Below are positions 9,084 through 17,443 of a stretch of 64,000 nucleotides of DNA, piece by piece. How positions within the stretch are numbered: position 1 is the stretch's first letter; each line of letters begins with the position of its first letter. Origin of the DNA: CAWAMD01 sp963783045 (GTDB lineage Bacteria > Actinomycetota > Nitriliruptoria > Nitriliruptorales > Nitriliruptoraceae). Made by a program: the position numbers and the translations under genes. Where the stretch lies: assembly GCA_963783045.1 (NCBI GenBank), contig CAWAMD010000008.1, forward strand, positions 199,311 through 263,310. Reading direction: 5' to 3'. The notes beneath the pieces are model-generated. The model was given only the letters and a program-made list of their open reading frames with translations. It searched no databases and was not told the DNA's origin.

Positions 9084-10421
9084 TCAGCCGCGGGCGCCGC
9101 CGGTGAAGTTCCAGGCCCCGAGCCGCACCGACGGTGCGATGACGAGGCCGGCACCCATCTCCGAGTCGGCGAACCGGTCGTCGTCGCCGACACCGAGGAT
9201 CGCGCCCGGGGACAGCGCCTCGACGAACGACTGCGTGAACCGGAGGTTGCCCACGGCTCCGATCACCTCGCCGTCCTCGATCCGGAAGGTGCCGTTGCGT
9301 GTCAGCCCCGTGACGACCTGCGTCTTCGGGTCGAGGATCCGGCAGTAGTGGAACTGGGTGACGAGCAGCCCGCGCTCGACGCCGGCGACGAGGTCGGCGG
9401 GCGATGCCTCGCCGCCCGAGACCACGAGGTTCGTCGGGAAGGCCCCGAAGGAGGCGCCGCCCGGGACGGCGTGCCCGGTGCTCGCGCTCCCGGCGCGCCG
9501 GGCGGTCCGCCGATCGTGTGCCAGCGCCCGGGTGACCCCGTCGGTGACGAGGTCGAGCTGCCGCTTCGGCGTTCCCTCGGCGTCGAACGGCAGACCGATC
9601 GCGCGCGTGTCCAGCGGGTCGTCGCGCAGGGTGAATGCCGCGTCGAACTGCTGCTCGCCGACCGCGGCGAAGGACTGTCCCTCGATGGCCGACTTCGCGT
9701 TGAACCCGTGGGCGGCGAGGAACGACACGATCGTCGCGACGCACTCGGGGCCGAGCACGACCTCGTAGCGACCCGGGTCGAGGTCGACGAACTCCTCGGA
9801 CCGTCGTGCCCGGTCGGCCGCGAGCGTCCCGGCCCGGTCGGCGTCGAGGTCCGCGAAGCGGCGGGAGGTCTGGTGGGCCGACCCGGCGGACCCGCTGGTC
9901 TGCTGGATCCCGTCCAGCGTCGCCCGGGTGGAGCGGCCCACCGACCGCTGCCCTGCCGAGTTCGCGAACGCCACCTCGTCGGTCTGCGTGTCGCAGTAGC
10001 CGGCGGCCCGCAGCTCCGGTGCCGCTCCGACGAAGAAGGCGACCAGGTCGGCGCGGTCCTCCGGCGTGGCGTCGGCCGTGGTGTCGTCGTGATGGTCGAG
10101 GTCGGGGACCGGTGCCGGTGGCGCCAGGCCGGGCCAGTGCGGGTCCACGGGCTGCAGCCGTGCCGCGGCGAGCGTCGCGTCGACGAACCGGGCCAGGTCG
10201 TGCTCGTCCACGCGGGTCGTGGCGGCGCTCGTCACCCGCCCGTCGACCGAGACGGTCAGCGTGACCCGGAGGGTGTTCTCACCGACGTGCTGATGGACGA
10301 AGGAGTTCGCGAACCGGGTCAGCCCGTGTCGCAGCCGGTGGACACGCACCTGCGACTCCGCACGGTCACCGACGAGGGCGACGACCCGGTCGGCGATTGC
10401 CTGCAGGGCGTCCGTCGTCAT
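9084..10421 (-). CDS. tldE: TldE/PmbA-type metalloprotease partner subunit
   Basis: 445 residues, starting MTTDALQAIADRV. It belongs to the TldD/PmbA (U62) family and lacks the HExxxH zinc motif found in the adjacent gene, as expected for the non-catalytic TldE half of the TldD-TldE heterodimer. That complex degrades unfolded peptides and matures modified peptides such as microcin B17. The C-terminal GxxxxHF/CRILDPKTQVVTG region and a conserved GFNAKS segment are visible. Its ATG begins 2 nt after the tldD stop, so the two are translationally coupled. An open frame extends further upstream antisense-like through tldD but has no family similarity there and was trimmed. Confidence 0.9.
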   Translation of the reverse strand: MTTDALQAIADRVVALVGDRAESQVRVHRLRHGLTRFANSFVHQHVGENTLRVTLTVSVDGRVTSAATTRVDEHDLARFVDATLAAARLQPVDPHWPGLAPPAPVPDLDHHDDTTADATPEDRADLVAFFVGAAPELRAAGYCDTQTDEVAFANSAGQRSVGRSTRATLDGIQQTSGSAGSAHQTSRRFADLDADRAGTLAADRARRSEEFVDLDPGRYEVVLGPECVATIVSFLAAHGFNAKSAIEGQSFAAVGEQQFDAAFTLRDDPLDTRAIGLPFDAEGTPKRQLDLVTDGVTRALAHDRRTARRAGSASTGHAVPGGASFGAFPTNLVVSGGEASPADLVAGVERGLLVTQFHYCRILDPKTQVVTGLTRNGTFRIEDGEVIGAVGNLRFTQSFVEALSPGAILGVGDDDRFADSEMGAGLVIAPSVRLGAWNFTGGARG

Positions 10422-10423
10422 CC

Positions 10424-11899
10424 TCAACCCCTCACGCCGACGCGGACGTTGCGGAAGCGTGCGGGCGCCGCCGGATGGCCGGTGTGGCCGACCTGCATCG
10501 GCTGGCCCTTCCCGCAGTTGGGCACACCCCACGGCACCCAGCCGTCCCAGCCCGCCTCGTCGGCGCCGCGTCCGGCGAGCATGTCCAGCGACCCCCAGAA
10601 CTGCGGGGTGATGCCCGTGTAGGTCGGGTTGCGGAGCATGCGGCCGCGCCGGCCGCCCTTGATCTCCCACGCGATCTCGGTGCCGAACTGGAAGTTGAGC
10701 CGCTTGTCGTCGATGGACCACGAGCGGTTCGTGGCCATGAGGATCCCGTCGTCGGTCGCCTCGATGATCTCCTCCAGCGTGTGCGGCCCGGGTGTGAGAC
10801 CGATGTTGGTCATGCGCACCATCGGGATGCGGTTGAAGCCGTCGGCGCGGACCATGCCACCGGGCTCGAGTCCGGCCAGGTGGGCCGTGTCCCGCCCGGA
10901 GAGCACGCCGACCCAGCGGCCCTCCCGCACGATGTCGACGCGGCGGGCGGGCGTCCCCTCGTCGTCGAAGGCCCAGGTCGACAGGGCGCCGGGGATGGTG
11001 GCATCGGCGACGACGTTCATCAGGTCGCTGCCGTAGCGAAGCTCGCCGAGCCGGGACAGGTCGAGGAAGGAGGTGCCCGCGAACGCCGCCTCCCAGCCGA
11101 GGATCCGATCGAGCTCGACGGCATGGCCGACCGACTCGTGGATCTGCAGGGCGACCTGGCTGCCCTCGAGCACCACGTCCGTCGTCCCGGCCGGGCACTC
11201 CGGGGCGATCAGCAGCGCCACGGCCTCCTCGGCGACCCGGGCGGTGTGTGCCGGCAGGTCGAAGCTGCGGACGACCTCGTAGCCGCCGGTCGCGAAGTGG
11301 CCGAACGACTGCGGGTACGAGCGACGCTGCGTCTCGTGCTCCCCGATGGCGGTGGCGTCCATCCCGCCGCCGGACTCGATGATCCGCTGGTGGATGCGGT
11401 GGCCCTGGCTCGACACGAACCACTTCCGGGTCTCCCAGAACGCGAGCGTGGCGGTGGCCAGGGCGACGCCCTCGACGCCCGCCATGTCGGCGGTGACGGC
11501 CACGACGAGGTCGGCCTTCTCCGACAGCGGGACGTTGAACGGGTTCTCGACGTGCGGTGTCTCGTAGCTCGCCGACACGACCGGCACGTCGGCCAGCACG
11601 AGGTCCGGCCCCGGCACCTTGGCCGACGCGTGCGCGGTGGTGGCCGCCTGCTCGCCGGCGCGCCGGGCCGCGCCGGCCGTCAGGTCGCTCGTCGCCGCGA
11701 ACCCCCACGACGACCCGATCAGCGCCCGCACGCCCACACCGAGCGACTCGTCCTGCCGGACGTCCTCGATCGCTCCGTCACGGGCCCGCAGCGACTCCTG
11801 TCGGGTGGCCACGACGCGCGCGTCGGCGTAGCGCGCACCCGCGGCGAGGGCCGCCTCCACCGCCGCCGTCGCGGGGTCGAACATCGCGTCGTCGGCCAC
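10424..11899 (-). CDS. tldD: TldD-type zinc metalloprotease catalytic subunit
   Basis: 491 residues. The zinc site is the HESVGH motif (HExxxH) in the context QIHESVGHAVELDRILG, diagnostic of the catalytic TldD subunit. GTG 11899 is chosen because GGGAGG lies 5 nt upstream; an ATG five codons later (MFDPATAAVEAAL) is the alternative. Together with the tightly coupled downstream tldE it would form the heterodimeric peptidase. No peptide natural-product precursor is visible nearby, so a general peptide-quality role is more likely than a dedicated maturation role. It is divergent from the photolyase gene at 12041. Confidence 0.93.
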   Translation of the reverse strand: MADDAMFDPATAAVEAALAAGARYADARVVATRQESLRARDGAIEDVRQDESLGVGVRALIGSSWGFAATSDLTAGAARRAGEQAATTAHASAKVPGPDLVLADVPVVSASYETPHVENPFNVPLSEKADLVVAVTADMAGVEGVALATATLAFWETRKWFVSSQGHRIHQRIIESGGGMDATAIGEHETQRRSYPQSFGHFATGGYEVVRSFDLPAHTARVAEEAVALLIAPECPAGTTDVVLEGSQVALQIHESVGHAVELDRILGWEAAFAGTSFLDLSRLGELRYGSDLMNVVADATIPGALSTWAFDDEGTPARRVDIVREGRWVGVLSGRDTAHLAGLEPGGMVRADGFNRIPMVRMTNIGLTPGPHTLEEIIEATDDGILMATNRSWSIDDKRLNFQFGTEIAWEIKGGRRGRMLRNPTYTGITPQFWGSLDMLAGRGADEAGWDGWVPWGVPNCGKGQPMQVGHTGHPAAPARFRNVRVGVRG

Positions 11900-12040
11900 C
11901 CGGTCCTCCCGTGCTCCCGCGTTCGCGTGGGGCGGCAGGCTACCCGTCCCTCCGTCCGCGGTCCGGTCGCGGCGTGGATCCGAACGGGACCTGGAAGGTC
12001 CCGCGGCCATCGCGAAGATCGACGAGGGGCGAGGAGTCCG

Positions 12041-13444
12041 ATGAGTACCGCCGTCCTGCTGTTCACCCGCGACCTGCGGGTCCACGACCACCCGGCGCTT
12101 CGCGCGGCGGCGGCAGGCGCGGACGCGGTCGTCCCGTTGTTCGTGCTCGACGAGGCGGTGCTCGGCTCGTCCTTCACCGCGCCGAACCGGGCGGGCTTCC
12201 TCCTCGAGAGCCTCGCCGCGCTGCGCACCTCGCTGCGCTCGCGCGGCGGCGACCTGGTCGTGCGTCGCGGTGACGTGGCCGAGGTCGTGGCCAGGATCGC
12301 CGATGCGGTGGACGCCACGACCCTCCACCTCTCCGCCGACGTGTCGGCGTACGCCGCCCGCCGGCTCGAACGACTGCACGCGCGGCTCGATCCGCAGGGC
12401 GTACGGGTCGTCGAGCACCCCGGGGTCACGATCGTCCCACCCGGCGCGCTCACGCCCTCGGGCGGCGGGGACCACTACCGGGTCTTCACGCCGTACTGGC
12501 GGGTGTGGGAGCCGGTCCACCGCGACCGCGTCGTGCTCGCACCGCCGGCGCGGCTCCGGGTCCCGGACGGCGTCGACCCGGGCCGCCTCCCGTCGCTGGA
12601 GGAGCTGGCGGCGGGGGAGCGCTCGCCTGCGGTGGCCCGCGGCGGCGAGCGGGCAGGCCGCGAGCGCCTCGCGGCCTTCCTGGAGGACGGCGACGCCGCC
12701 GGTGACCGCGATCACGGCACCGGCATGGCGGCGTACGCCGTCGGGCACGACGACCTCGCCGGCGACCGCACCTCGCGCCTGTCGCCCTACCTCCACCTCG
12801 GCTGCCTGTCCCCGCGGGAGATCGCCGACCGGCTCGACCTGCGGCGGCGCGGGCACGAGCCCTTCCTGCGCCAGCTGTGCTGGCGCGACTTCCACCACCA
12901 GGTGACTGCCGCCCACCGGACCATGCCGAGCGAGGCCTACCGTCCCCGCGACGACACCTGGCGCGACGATCCGGAGGCCCTCGCCGCCTGGCAGGAGGGG
13001 CGTACCGGCGTCCCGATCGTCGACGCGGGCATGCGCCAGCTCCGCCGCGAGGGATGGATGCACAACCGCGCCCGGCTGATCGTCGCGTCCTTCCTCGTCA
13101 AGGACTGCTCCGTGGACTGGCGGCTCGGCGCCCAGCACTTCTTCCGCTGGCTCGTCGACGGGGACATCGCCAACAACGCCGCGAACTGGCAGTGGGTCGC
13201 CGGCACCGGCACGGACACGCGGCCGAACCGGATCCTCAACCCGGTCGCCCAGAGCCGGCGTCACGATCCCGACGGCGTCTACATCCGCCGCCACGTGCCG
13301 GAGCTGGCCGACCTCGGGGCCCCGGCGATCCACGCGCCCTGGGAGCTGCCCGCCGCCGCGCGCGACCAGCTCGACTACCCGCCCCCGCTCGTGGATCACG
13401 ACGCGGCGCGCCGGCGGTTCCTCGCGTCACGCGGTGCCGCGTAG
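12041..13444 (+). CDS. phr: Deoxyribodipyrimidine photolyase (class I)
   Basis: 467-residue cryptochrome/photolyase family protein. The N-terminal photolyase alpha/beta antenna domain (FTRDLRVHDHPAL) is followed by the FAD-binding helical domain with LCWRDF, VDAGMRQL, GWMHNRARL and the DGDIANNAANWQW stretch, all typical of CPD class I photolyases. The Trp residues used for electron transfer appear conserved. It repairs UV-induced cyclobutane dimers with visible light. The ATG at 12041 follows GAGGAG at good spacing. It is divergent from tldD, with the shared region 11900-12040 holding both promoters. Confidence 0.94.
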   Translation: MSTAVLLFTRDLRVHDHPALRAAAAGADAVVPLFVLDEAVLGSSFTAPNRAGFLLESLAALRTSLRSRGGDLVVRRGDVAEVVARIADAVDATTLHLSADVSAYAARRLERLHARLDPQGVRVVEHPGVTIVPPGALTPSGGGDHYRVFTPYWRVWEPVHRDRVVLAPPARLRVPDGVDPGRLPSLEELAAGERSPAVARGGERAGRERLAAFLEDGDAAGDRDHGTGMAAYAVGHDDLAGDRTSRLSPYLHLGCLSPREIADRLDLRRRGHEPFLRQLCWRDFHHQVTAAHRTMPSEAYRPRDDTWRDDPEALAAWQEGRTGVPIVDAGMRQLRREGWMHNRARLIVASFLVKDCSVDWRLGAQHFFRWLVDGDIANNAANWQWVAGTGTDTRPNRILNPVAQSRRHDPDGVYIRRHVPELADLGAPAIHAPWELPAAARDQLDYPPPLVDHDAARRRFLASRGAA

Positions 13445-13494
13445 GCTCGGGCACGCCAGGCCAGTCGCCCCGCCAGCTCTCCCCGGAGGTACCC

Positions 13495-14262
13495 ATGCAG
13501 CTCGACAGCCGTACCGCGATCGTCACCGGCGGCGCGTCGGGACTCGGCAACGCCACCGCCCGCCGCCTGCACGAGGCCGGGGCGAACGTCGTGATCGTCG
13601 ACCTGCCGAGCTCCGACGGCGAGGCGCGCGCCGGCGAGCTCGGGGAGCGAGCCGCCTTCGCCGCGACCGACGTGTCCGACGCCGACCAGGTCGCCTCGGC
13701 CGTCGAGCTGGCGAGCAGGCGCTTCGGCGGGTTGCACGTGGCCGTGAACTGCGCGGGCATCGCCTGGGCGCAGCGCACGGCGAGCAGCAGGGGACCCCAC
13801 GACCCCGACGCGTTCCGCAAGGTCGTCGAGGTCAACCTCATCGGCACGTTCAACGTCATGCGGCTGGCCGCGCAGGCCATGCTCGATCACGACCCGGACG
13901 AGGACGGCGAGCGGGGCGTCATCGTCAACACGGCGTCCATCGCCGCGTTCGACGGACAGATCGGTCAGCTCGCCTACGCCGCGTCCAAGGGCGGGGTGGT
14001 GAGCATGACCCTGCCAGCCGCGCGCGACCTCGCGCGGGAGGCCGTCCGGGTCGTCACCATCGCCCCCGGCACCTTCGACACGCCCATGCTCGCCGGGCTG
14101 CCCGAGGAGTCGCGTCAGGCGCTGGCTGACGAGATCCCACATCCCCACCGGCTCGGTGACCCGGCCGAGTTCGGGCTGCTCGTCCGCCAGATCGTCGAGA
14201 ACTCCTACCTCAACGGCGAGGTCATCCGCCTCGACGGTGCCCTGCGCATGAAGCCCCGCTGA
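13495..14262 (+). CDS. SDR, 3-hydroxyacyl-CoA dehydrogenase type-2-like
   Basis: 255 residues. NAD-binding motif TGGASGLG, the NCAGI variant of the NAG motif, catalytic Ser in NTASIAAF and Tyr-Lys in YAASKGG. The overall pattern, including the acidic residue after the second beta strand (VIVDLP) that favours NAD over NADP, the insertion around SSRGPHDPDAF and the LNGEVIRLDGALRM ending, matches HSD17B10-like (S)-3-hydroxyacyl-CoA dehydrogenases used in beta-oxidation of branched or short acyl-CoAs. The ATG is preceded by GGAGGT. It follows the photolyase by 50 bp and is closed by a hairpin at 14298-14339. Confidence 0.87.
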   Translation: MQLDSRTAIVTGGASGLGNATARRLHEAGANVVIVDLPSSDGEARAGELGERAAFAATDVSDADQVASAVELASRRFGGLHVAVNCAGIAWAQRTASSRGPHDPDAFRKVVEVNLIGTFNVMRLAAQAMLDHDPDEDGERGVIVNTASIAAFDGQIGQLAYAASKGGVVSMTLPAARDLAREAVRVVTIAPGTFDTPMLAGLPEESRQALADEIPHPHRLGDPAEFGLLVRQIVENSYLNGEVIRLDGALRMKPR

Positions 14263-14297
14263 GGCAGGAGAACGCGCCCCGGACGTTCGAAGAGTGT

Positions 14298-14339
14298 TGT
14301 GGGCGGGGCAGCCGGGTTCCCGGTGCATGCCCGCCCACA
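14298..14339 (+). terminator. 10-bp hairpin after the SDR
   Basis: TGTGGGCGGG at 14298-14307 pairs with CCCGCCCACA at 14330-14339 over a 22-nt loop. It lies 36 nt after the SDR stop and just before the ceramidase-like gene, so it likely terminates the former. Confidence 0.5.
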
Positions 14340-14361
14340 CCCTCTCGTTCGGGGACATCAC

Positions 14362-16035
14362 ATGCATCCCACCTTGCGCACGATCGCGGGCGCCGGCCTG
14401 ACAGCCGCCCTCACCGTCTCGGTCGCCTGGGCGTCCGCCGGTCTCGCGCCGGTGGCCCACCACGGCGACGACCTCGCCACCGGCCGGTCGACGGTGCTCA
14501 CGGACGCGGCGCCGTCCGAACCGGCCGCGCCGAGCGCCCCGACGGTGGCGGGCGCCGACGCTGCCTCGGCCACCACGAGGGCCACGGCGATGCCCGGCGC
14601 CGGCGAGGTGCTGGCCGGCGCCGCGAAGGTCTCGATCACCCCGCGGCCCGCCGACTACGACGGAACGTGGGAGACCGATCACGACGCCTGCGCGACGCTC
14701 TCCGAGAGCGAGTTCCAGCGGCTGGCCGGCAACCCCGGCGACGCGGCCCACCTCGCCGACGTTGGCTCGCCCTGGCCCGAGAACCCGAACTGCATCTACA
14801 TGGGGGGCTTCGGGATCGGCCCGATGAACCCGGTGTCGTCCTTCGACCCGGTCCGCGGCCTGTGGGTGCGTGCCTTCGCGGTCCGGGACGCCGACGGGGA
14901 CACCGCGGTGCTCACCGTCCTCGATGGCGAGGGCTACTTCTGGGACTACGCGAGCAAGTGTGACGACTGCGGCATCGAGCAGCTCAGCGCCCGGCTCGGG
15001 CAGAAGCTCGGGATCGACCCGGCCGGGATCGTCATCGCCGCCACGCATTCGCATGCCGGCCCGGACTTCATCGGCGGCTGGGGCTTCGTGCCCGACTGGT
15101 ACATGCAGCAGGTCGCCGACAGCATCGAGCAGGCGGTCACCGACGCCGTCGGGGCGCTGCGCCCGGCCGTGCTCGAGGTCGGCGAGCAGCGAGCCCGCCC
15201 CTACAACCACGAGCGGCGCGACACCTACCACTCCGCCGAGGAGCAGCAGCTGACCTGGCTGCGGGCGCTCGCGATCGGCCGCAACCACAAGCCCGACCCC
15301 GACGACGTCATCGCGACCATCGGCGCCTACGCCGCCCACCCCACCACCCGGGGCACGAACGACGGCGTCGCGGACGCCGACTGGCCCGGCGTCTTCGAGC
15401 AGCGGCTCGAGCAGCGCTTCGGCGGCGTCGGGCTGCACTTCATGACCGGGCTCGGCAACATGTCGGCCTCCGGCTCCACCGAGGACGTGGGGACCGCGCT
15501 CGCGGACCTCGTCCCCGACCCCGGCGCGGGACACCGCCTCACCGACACCGATCTCCGCGCCACCCGCACCACCTGGCGGCAGCCGGCGACGAACGTGCCG
15601 CTCACCGCGCTGGCCGTCCCCGGCTTCTTCGACCACCAGTTCGACCCCGTCCCGGCGAGCGTGCGCACCGGCCCGAAGCCCGACACCGCCCCGTGCGCGT
15701 CGTCGTCCCCGTACTCGGTCAGCGTGCCGGCCGCCGCGATCCGGATCGGGCAGGACTTCGCGCTGACCACGGCCCCCGGCGAGGTGTTCAGCAACTTCTC
15801 GAACACCGTGAAGGAGAAGTCGGGCGCCCTGGTCACGATGCCGCTCGGGCAGGCGAACGACGCGCTCGGCTACATGCCGCAGAGCTTCGAGCTGAACCCG
15901 GTGGGACAGCAGGGGCTCGGGTTCGCCGTCTCGGGGTATCTCGTCGTCAACTACGAGGACTCGTACTCGATCGACCGCTGCTTCGGGGACATGGCGCTCG
16001 AGACGACGCTGGGGCTGCTCCACGACCTGTCGTGA
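14362..16035 (+). CDS. Secreted neutral/alkaline ceramidase-like hydrolase
   Basis: 557 residues with an N-terminal signal sequence (hydrophobic stretch ending near VAWASAGLAP). After a low-complexity Ala/Thr-rich linker the mature part starts AAKVSITP, the typical opening of the neutral/alkaline non-lysosomal ceramidase N-terminal fold. The zinc-region motif THSHAGPD matches the family THTHSGP signature. It is shorter than full ceramidases and appears to lack the C-terminal immunoglobulin-like domain, so amide hydrolysis of a lipid is likely but ceramide itself is not proven. ATG 14362 is preferred over a GTG at 14299 because it starts the signal peptide cleanly. It stands alone, followed by the cyclase gene. 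Confidence 0.8.
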   Translation: MHPTLRTIAGAGLTAALTVSVAWASAGLAPVAHHGDDLATGRSTVLTDAAPSEPAAPSAPTVAGADAASATTRATAMPGAGEVLAGAAKVSITPRPADYDGTWETDHDACATLSESEFQRLAGNPGDAAHLADVGSPWPENPNCIYMGGFGIGPMNPVSSFDPVRGLWVRAFAVRDADGDTAVLTVLDGEGYFWDYASKCDDCGIEQLSARLGQKLGIDPAGIVIAATHSHAGPDFIGGWGFVPDWYMQQVADSIEQAVTDAVGALRPAVLEVGEQRARPYNHERRDTYHSAEEQQLTWLRALAIGRNHKPDPDDVIATIGAYAAHPTTRGTNDGVADADWPGVFEQRLEQRFGGVGLHFMTGLGNMSASGSTEDVGTALADLVPDPGAGHRLTDTDLRATRTTWRQPATNVPLTALAVPGFFDHQFDPVPASVRTGPKPDTAPCASSSPYSVSVPAAAIRIGQDFALTTAPGEVFSNFSNTVKEKSGALVTMPLGQANDALGYMPQSFELNPVGQQGLGFAVSGYLVVNYEDSYSIDRCFGDMALETTLGLLHDLS

Positions 16036-16143
16036 GATGGCCCCGGCGCGCCACGGAACAGCCCGATCCGGCCACGCAGGGTCACGGCCACGGACCTGCC
16101 AAGTAGGCTGCGACCGTTCCTGACGACCGCGGGAAGGCGCAGT

Positions 16144-17304
16144 GTGGGTGACGACGGCGACGGCCGGCCGTCCCGCCGAGCCAGTGCCTCCGAGCTCACC
16201 GGCGAGCTGCCGGCGTTCGTCCGCGACGCCCTCGACGAGCAGCCGCCCAGCCGGCTCGATGGGGAGGACGCGGAGACGATCGAGGCGCTCACCGACCTCG
16301 GCGTCCCCGACGAACAGGCCCGCGACGCCGTCGTCCAGGGGCGCGTGCCGCTCGTGCTCACCCAGCAGCTGCTCGGCGAGCGCCCCCGCTACGACCTCGA
16401 CACGCTCGCGTCGAAGGCCGGCGTGCCGGCCGACGTCCTGGTGCAGGTCCGCGTGGCCATGGGGCTCCCCGTCGTGGACGGGTACGGCCGCACCGACCTG
16501 CAGTGGGCGAAGCTCATCGGCCGGCTCCTGTCGATCCTGCCGCCCGAGTCGGTCGTGCGCAGTGCCCGTGGGCGTGGGAACGCGGTGGCGTCGATCGCCA
16601 TGAACGACCTGTCGACCATCCGTGACGAGCTCGTGCTCCCGATGCGGCGGGCCGGCGCCGACGACCTGACCGTCGCCGTGGCGCTTGCCGAGACCGCACG
16701 GGAGCTCGCGCCGATCGCCGAGAAGCTGATGGTCACCGACTACCTGCTGCACCTGCAGCGCGTGATCGGCTCGGAGGTCGCCGCCATCGCCGCGCGCGGC
16801 GACGCGCAGGAGATCGAGCTCGCCGTCGGGTTCGTGGACGTTGTCGGTTACACGGCGCTGTCCGCGCGCATCGATCCCGAGGGTCTCGACCAGATCCTGG
16901 ACCTCTTCGAGCAGCGCGTCATCCGGGTCGTCGCCGACGGTGACGGCGTCAGCGTCGTGAAGTACCTCGGGGACGCCGCCATGTTCGTCGCGCCCGACCC
17001 CGTGACGCTCGCTCGCACGATGCTGGAGCTGACCAACGAGGCCGACGGGCTCGAGGACGCACCGCTTCGCGGAGGGATGTCCTTCGGTGCCACGCTCGTG
17101 CGGGAGGGCGACTACGTCGGGCCGACCGTCAACATGGCGGCGCGGCTCACGGACATCGCGCGGCCCTGGAGCCTGCTCGCCGCCGAGGAGATCGTCGACG
17201 ATCTCGCCGGCGCCTTCTCGGTGAAGCGGATCCTGCCGACGCGCATCCGCGGCGTCGGCCTGCGCCGTCCGCTCGTCGTGCGCGAGCACGACGAGGAGTC
17301 CTAG
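16144..17304 (+). CDS. Class III adenylate/guanylate cyclase
   Basis: 386 residues. An N-terminal helical region of about 200 residues of unknown fold precedes a C-terminal class III cyclase domain. Both metal-binding aspartates are visible (VGFVDVVGYTAL and KYLGDAAMFV), and the transition-state Asn and Arg lie in VNMAARL, so the domain looks active as a homodimer. The N-terminal region is similar to that of actinobacterial soluble cyclases thought to sense pH or fatty acids, but I do not recognise a named sensor domain. GTG start at 16144, with GGGAAGG upstream. No effector gene lies alongside. Confidence 0.88.
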   Translation: MGDDGDGRPSRRASASELTGELPAFVRDALDEQPPSRLDGEDAETIEALTDLGVPDEQARDAVVQGRVPLVLTQQLLGERPRYDLDTLASKAGVPADVLVQVRVAMGLPVVDGYGRTDLQWAKLIGRLLSILPPESVVRSARGRGNAVASIAMNDLSTIRDELVLPMRRAGADDLTVAVALAETARELAPIAEKLMVTDYLLHLQRVIGSEVAAIAARGDAQEIELAVGFVDVVGYTALSARIDPEGLDQILDLFEQRVIRVVADGDGVSVVKYLGDAAMFVAPDPVTLARTMLELTNEADGLEDAPLRGGMSFGATLVREGDYVGPTVNMAARLTDIARPWSLLAAEEIVDDLAGAFSVKRILPTRIRGVGLRRPLVVREHDEES

Positions 17305-17443
17305 GGGTAGCCAATCGCTCAGGGTTGCTGACGCGCACGTCGACGTTCGAATGGAGTCCGACCGCGCGTTTCCCTAGCCTTCCTCCTTGCCTGCGGGGAC
17401 GGGGGTCCCGCGCACCGTCCGGCGCCGAGCGAGTGAGACCACG

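Noticed and set aside
13396..17289. Minus-strand open frame of 1297 codons opposite the SDR, ceramidase-like and cyclase genes
   Set aside because: Composition is Arg/Gly/Asp/Val-rich without domains, and three well-supported genes lie on the other strand.
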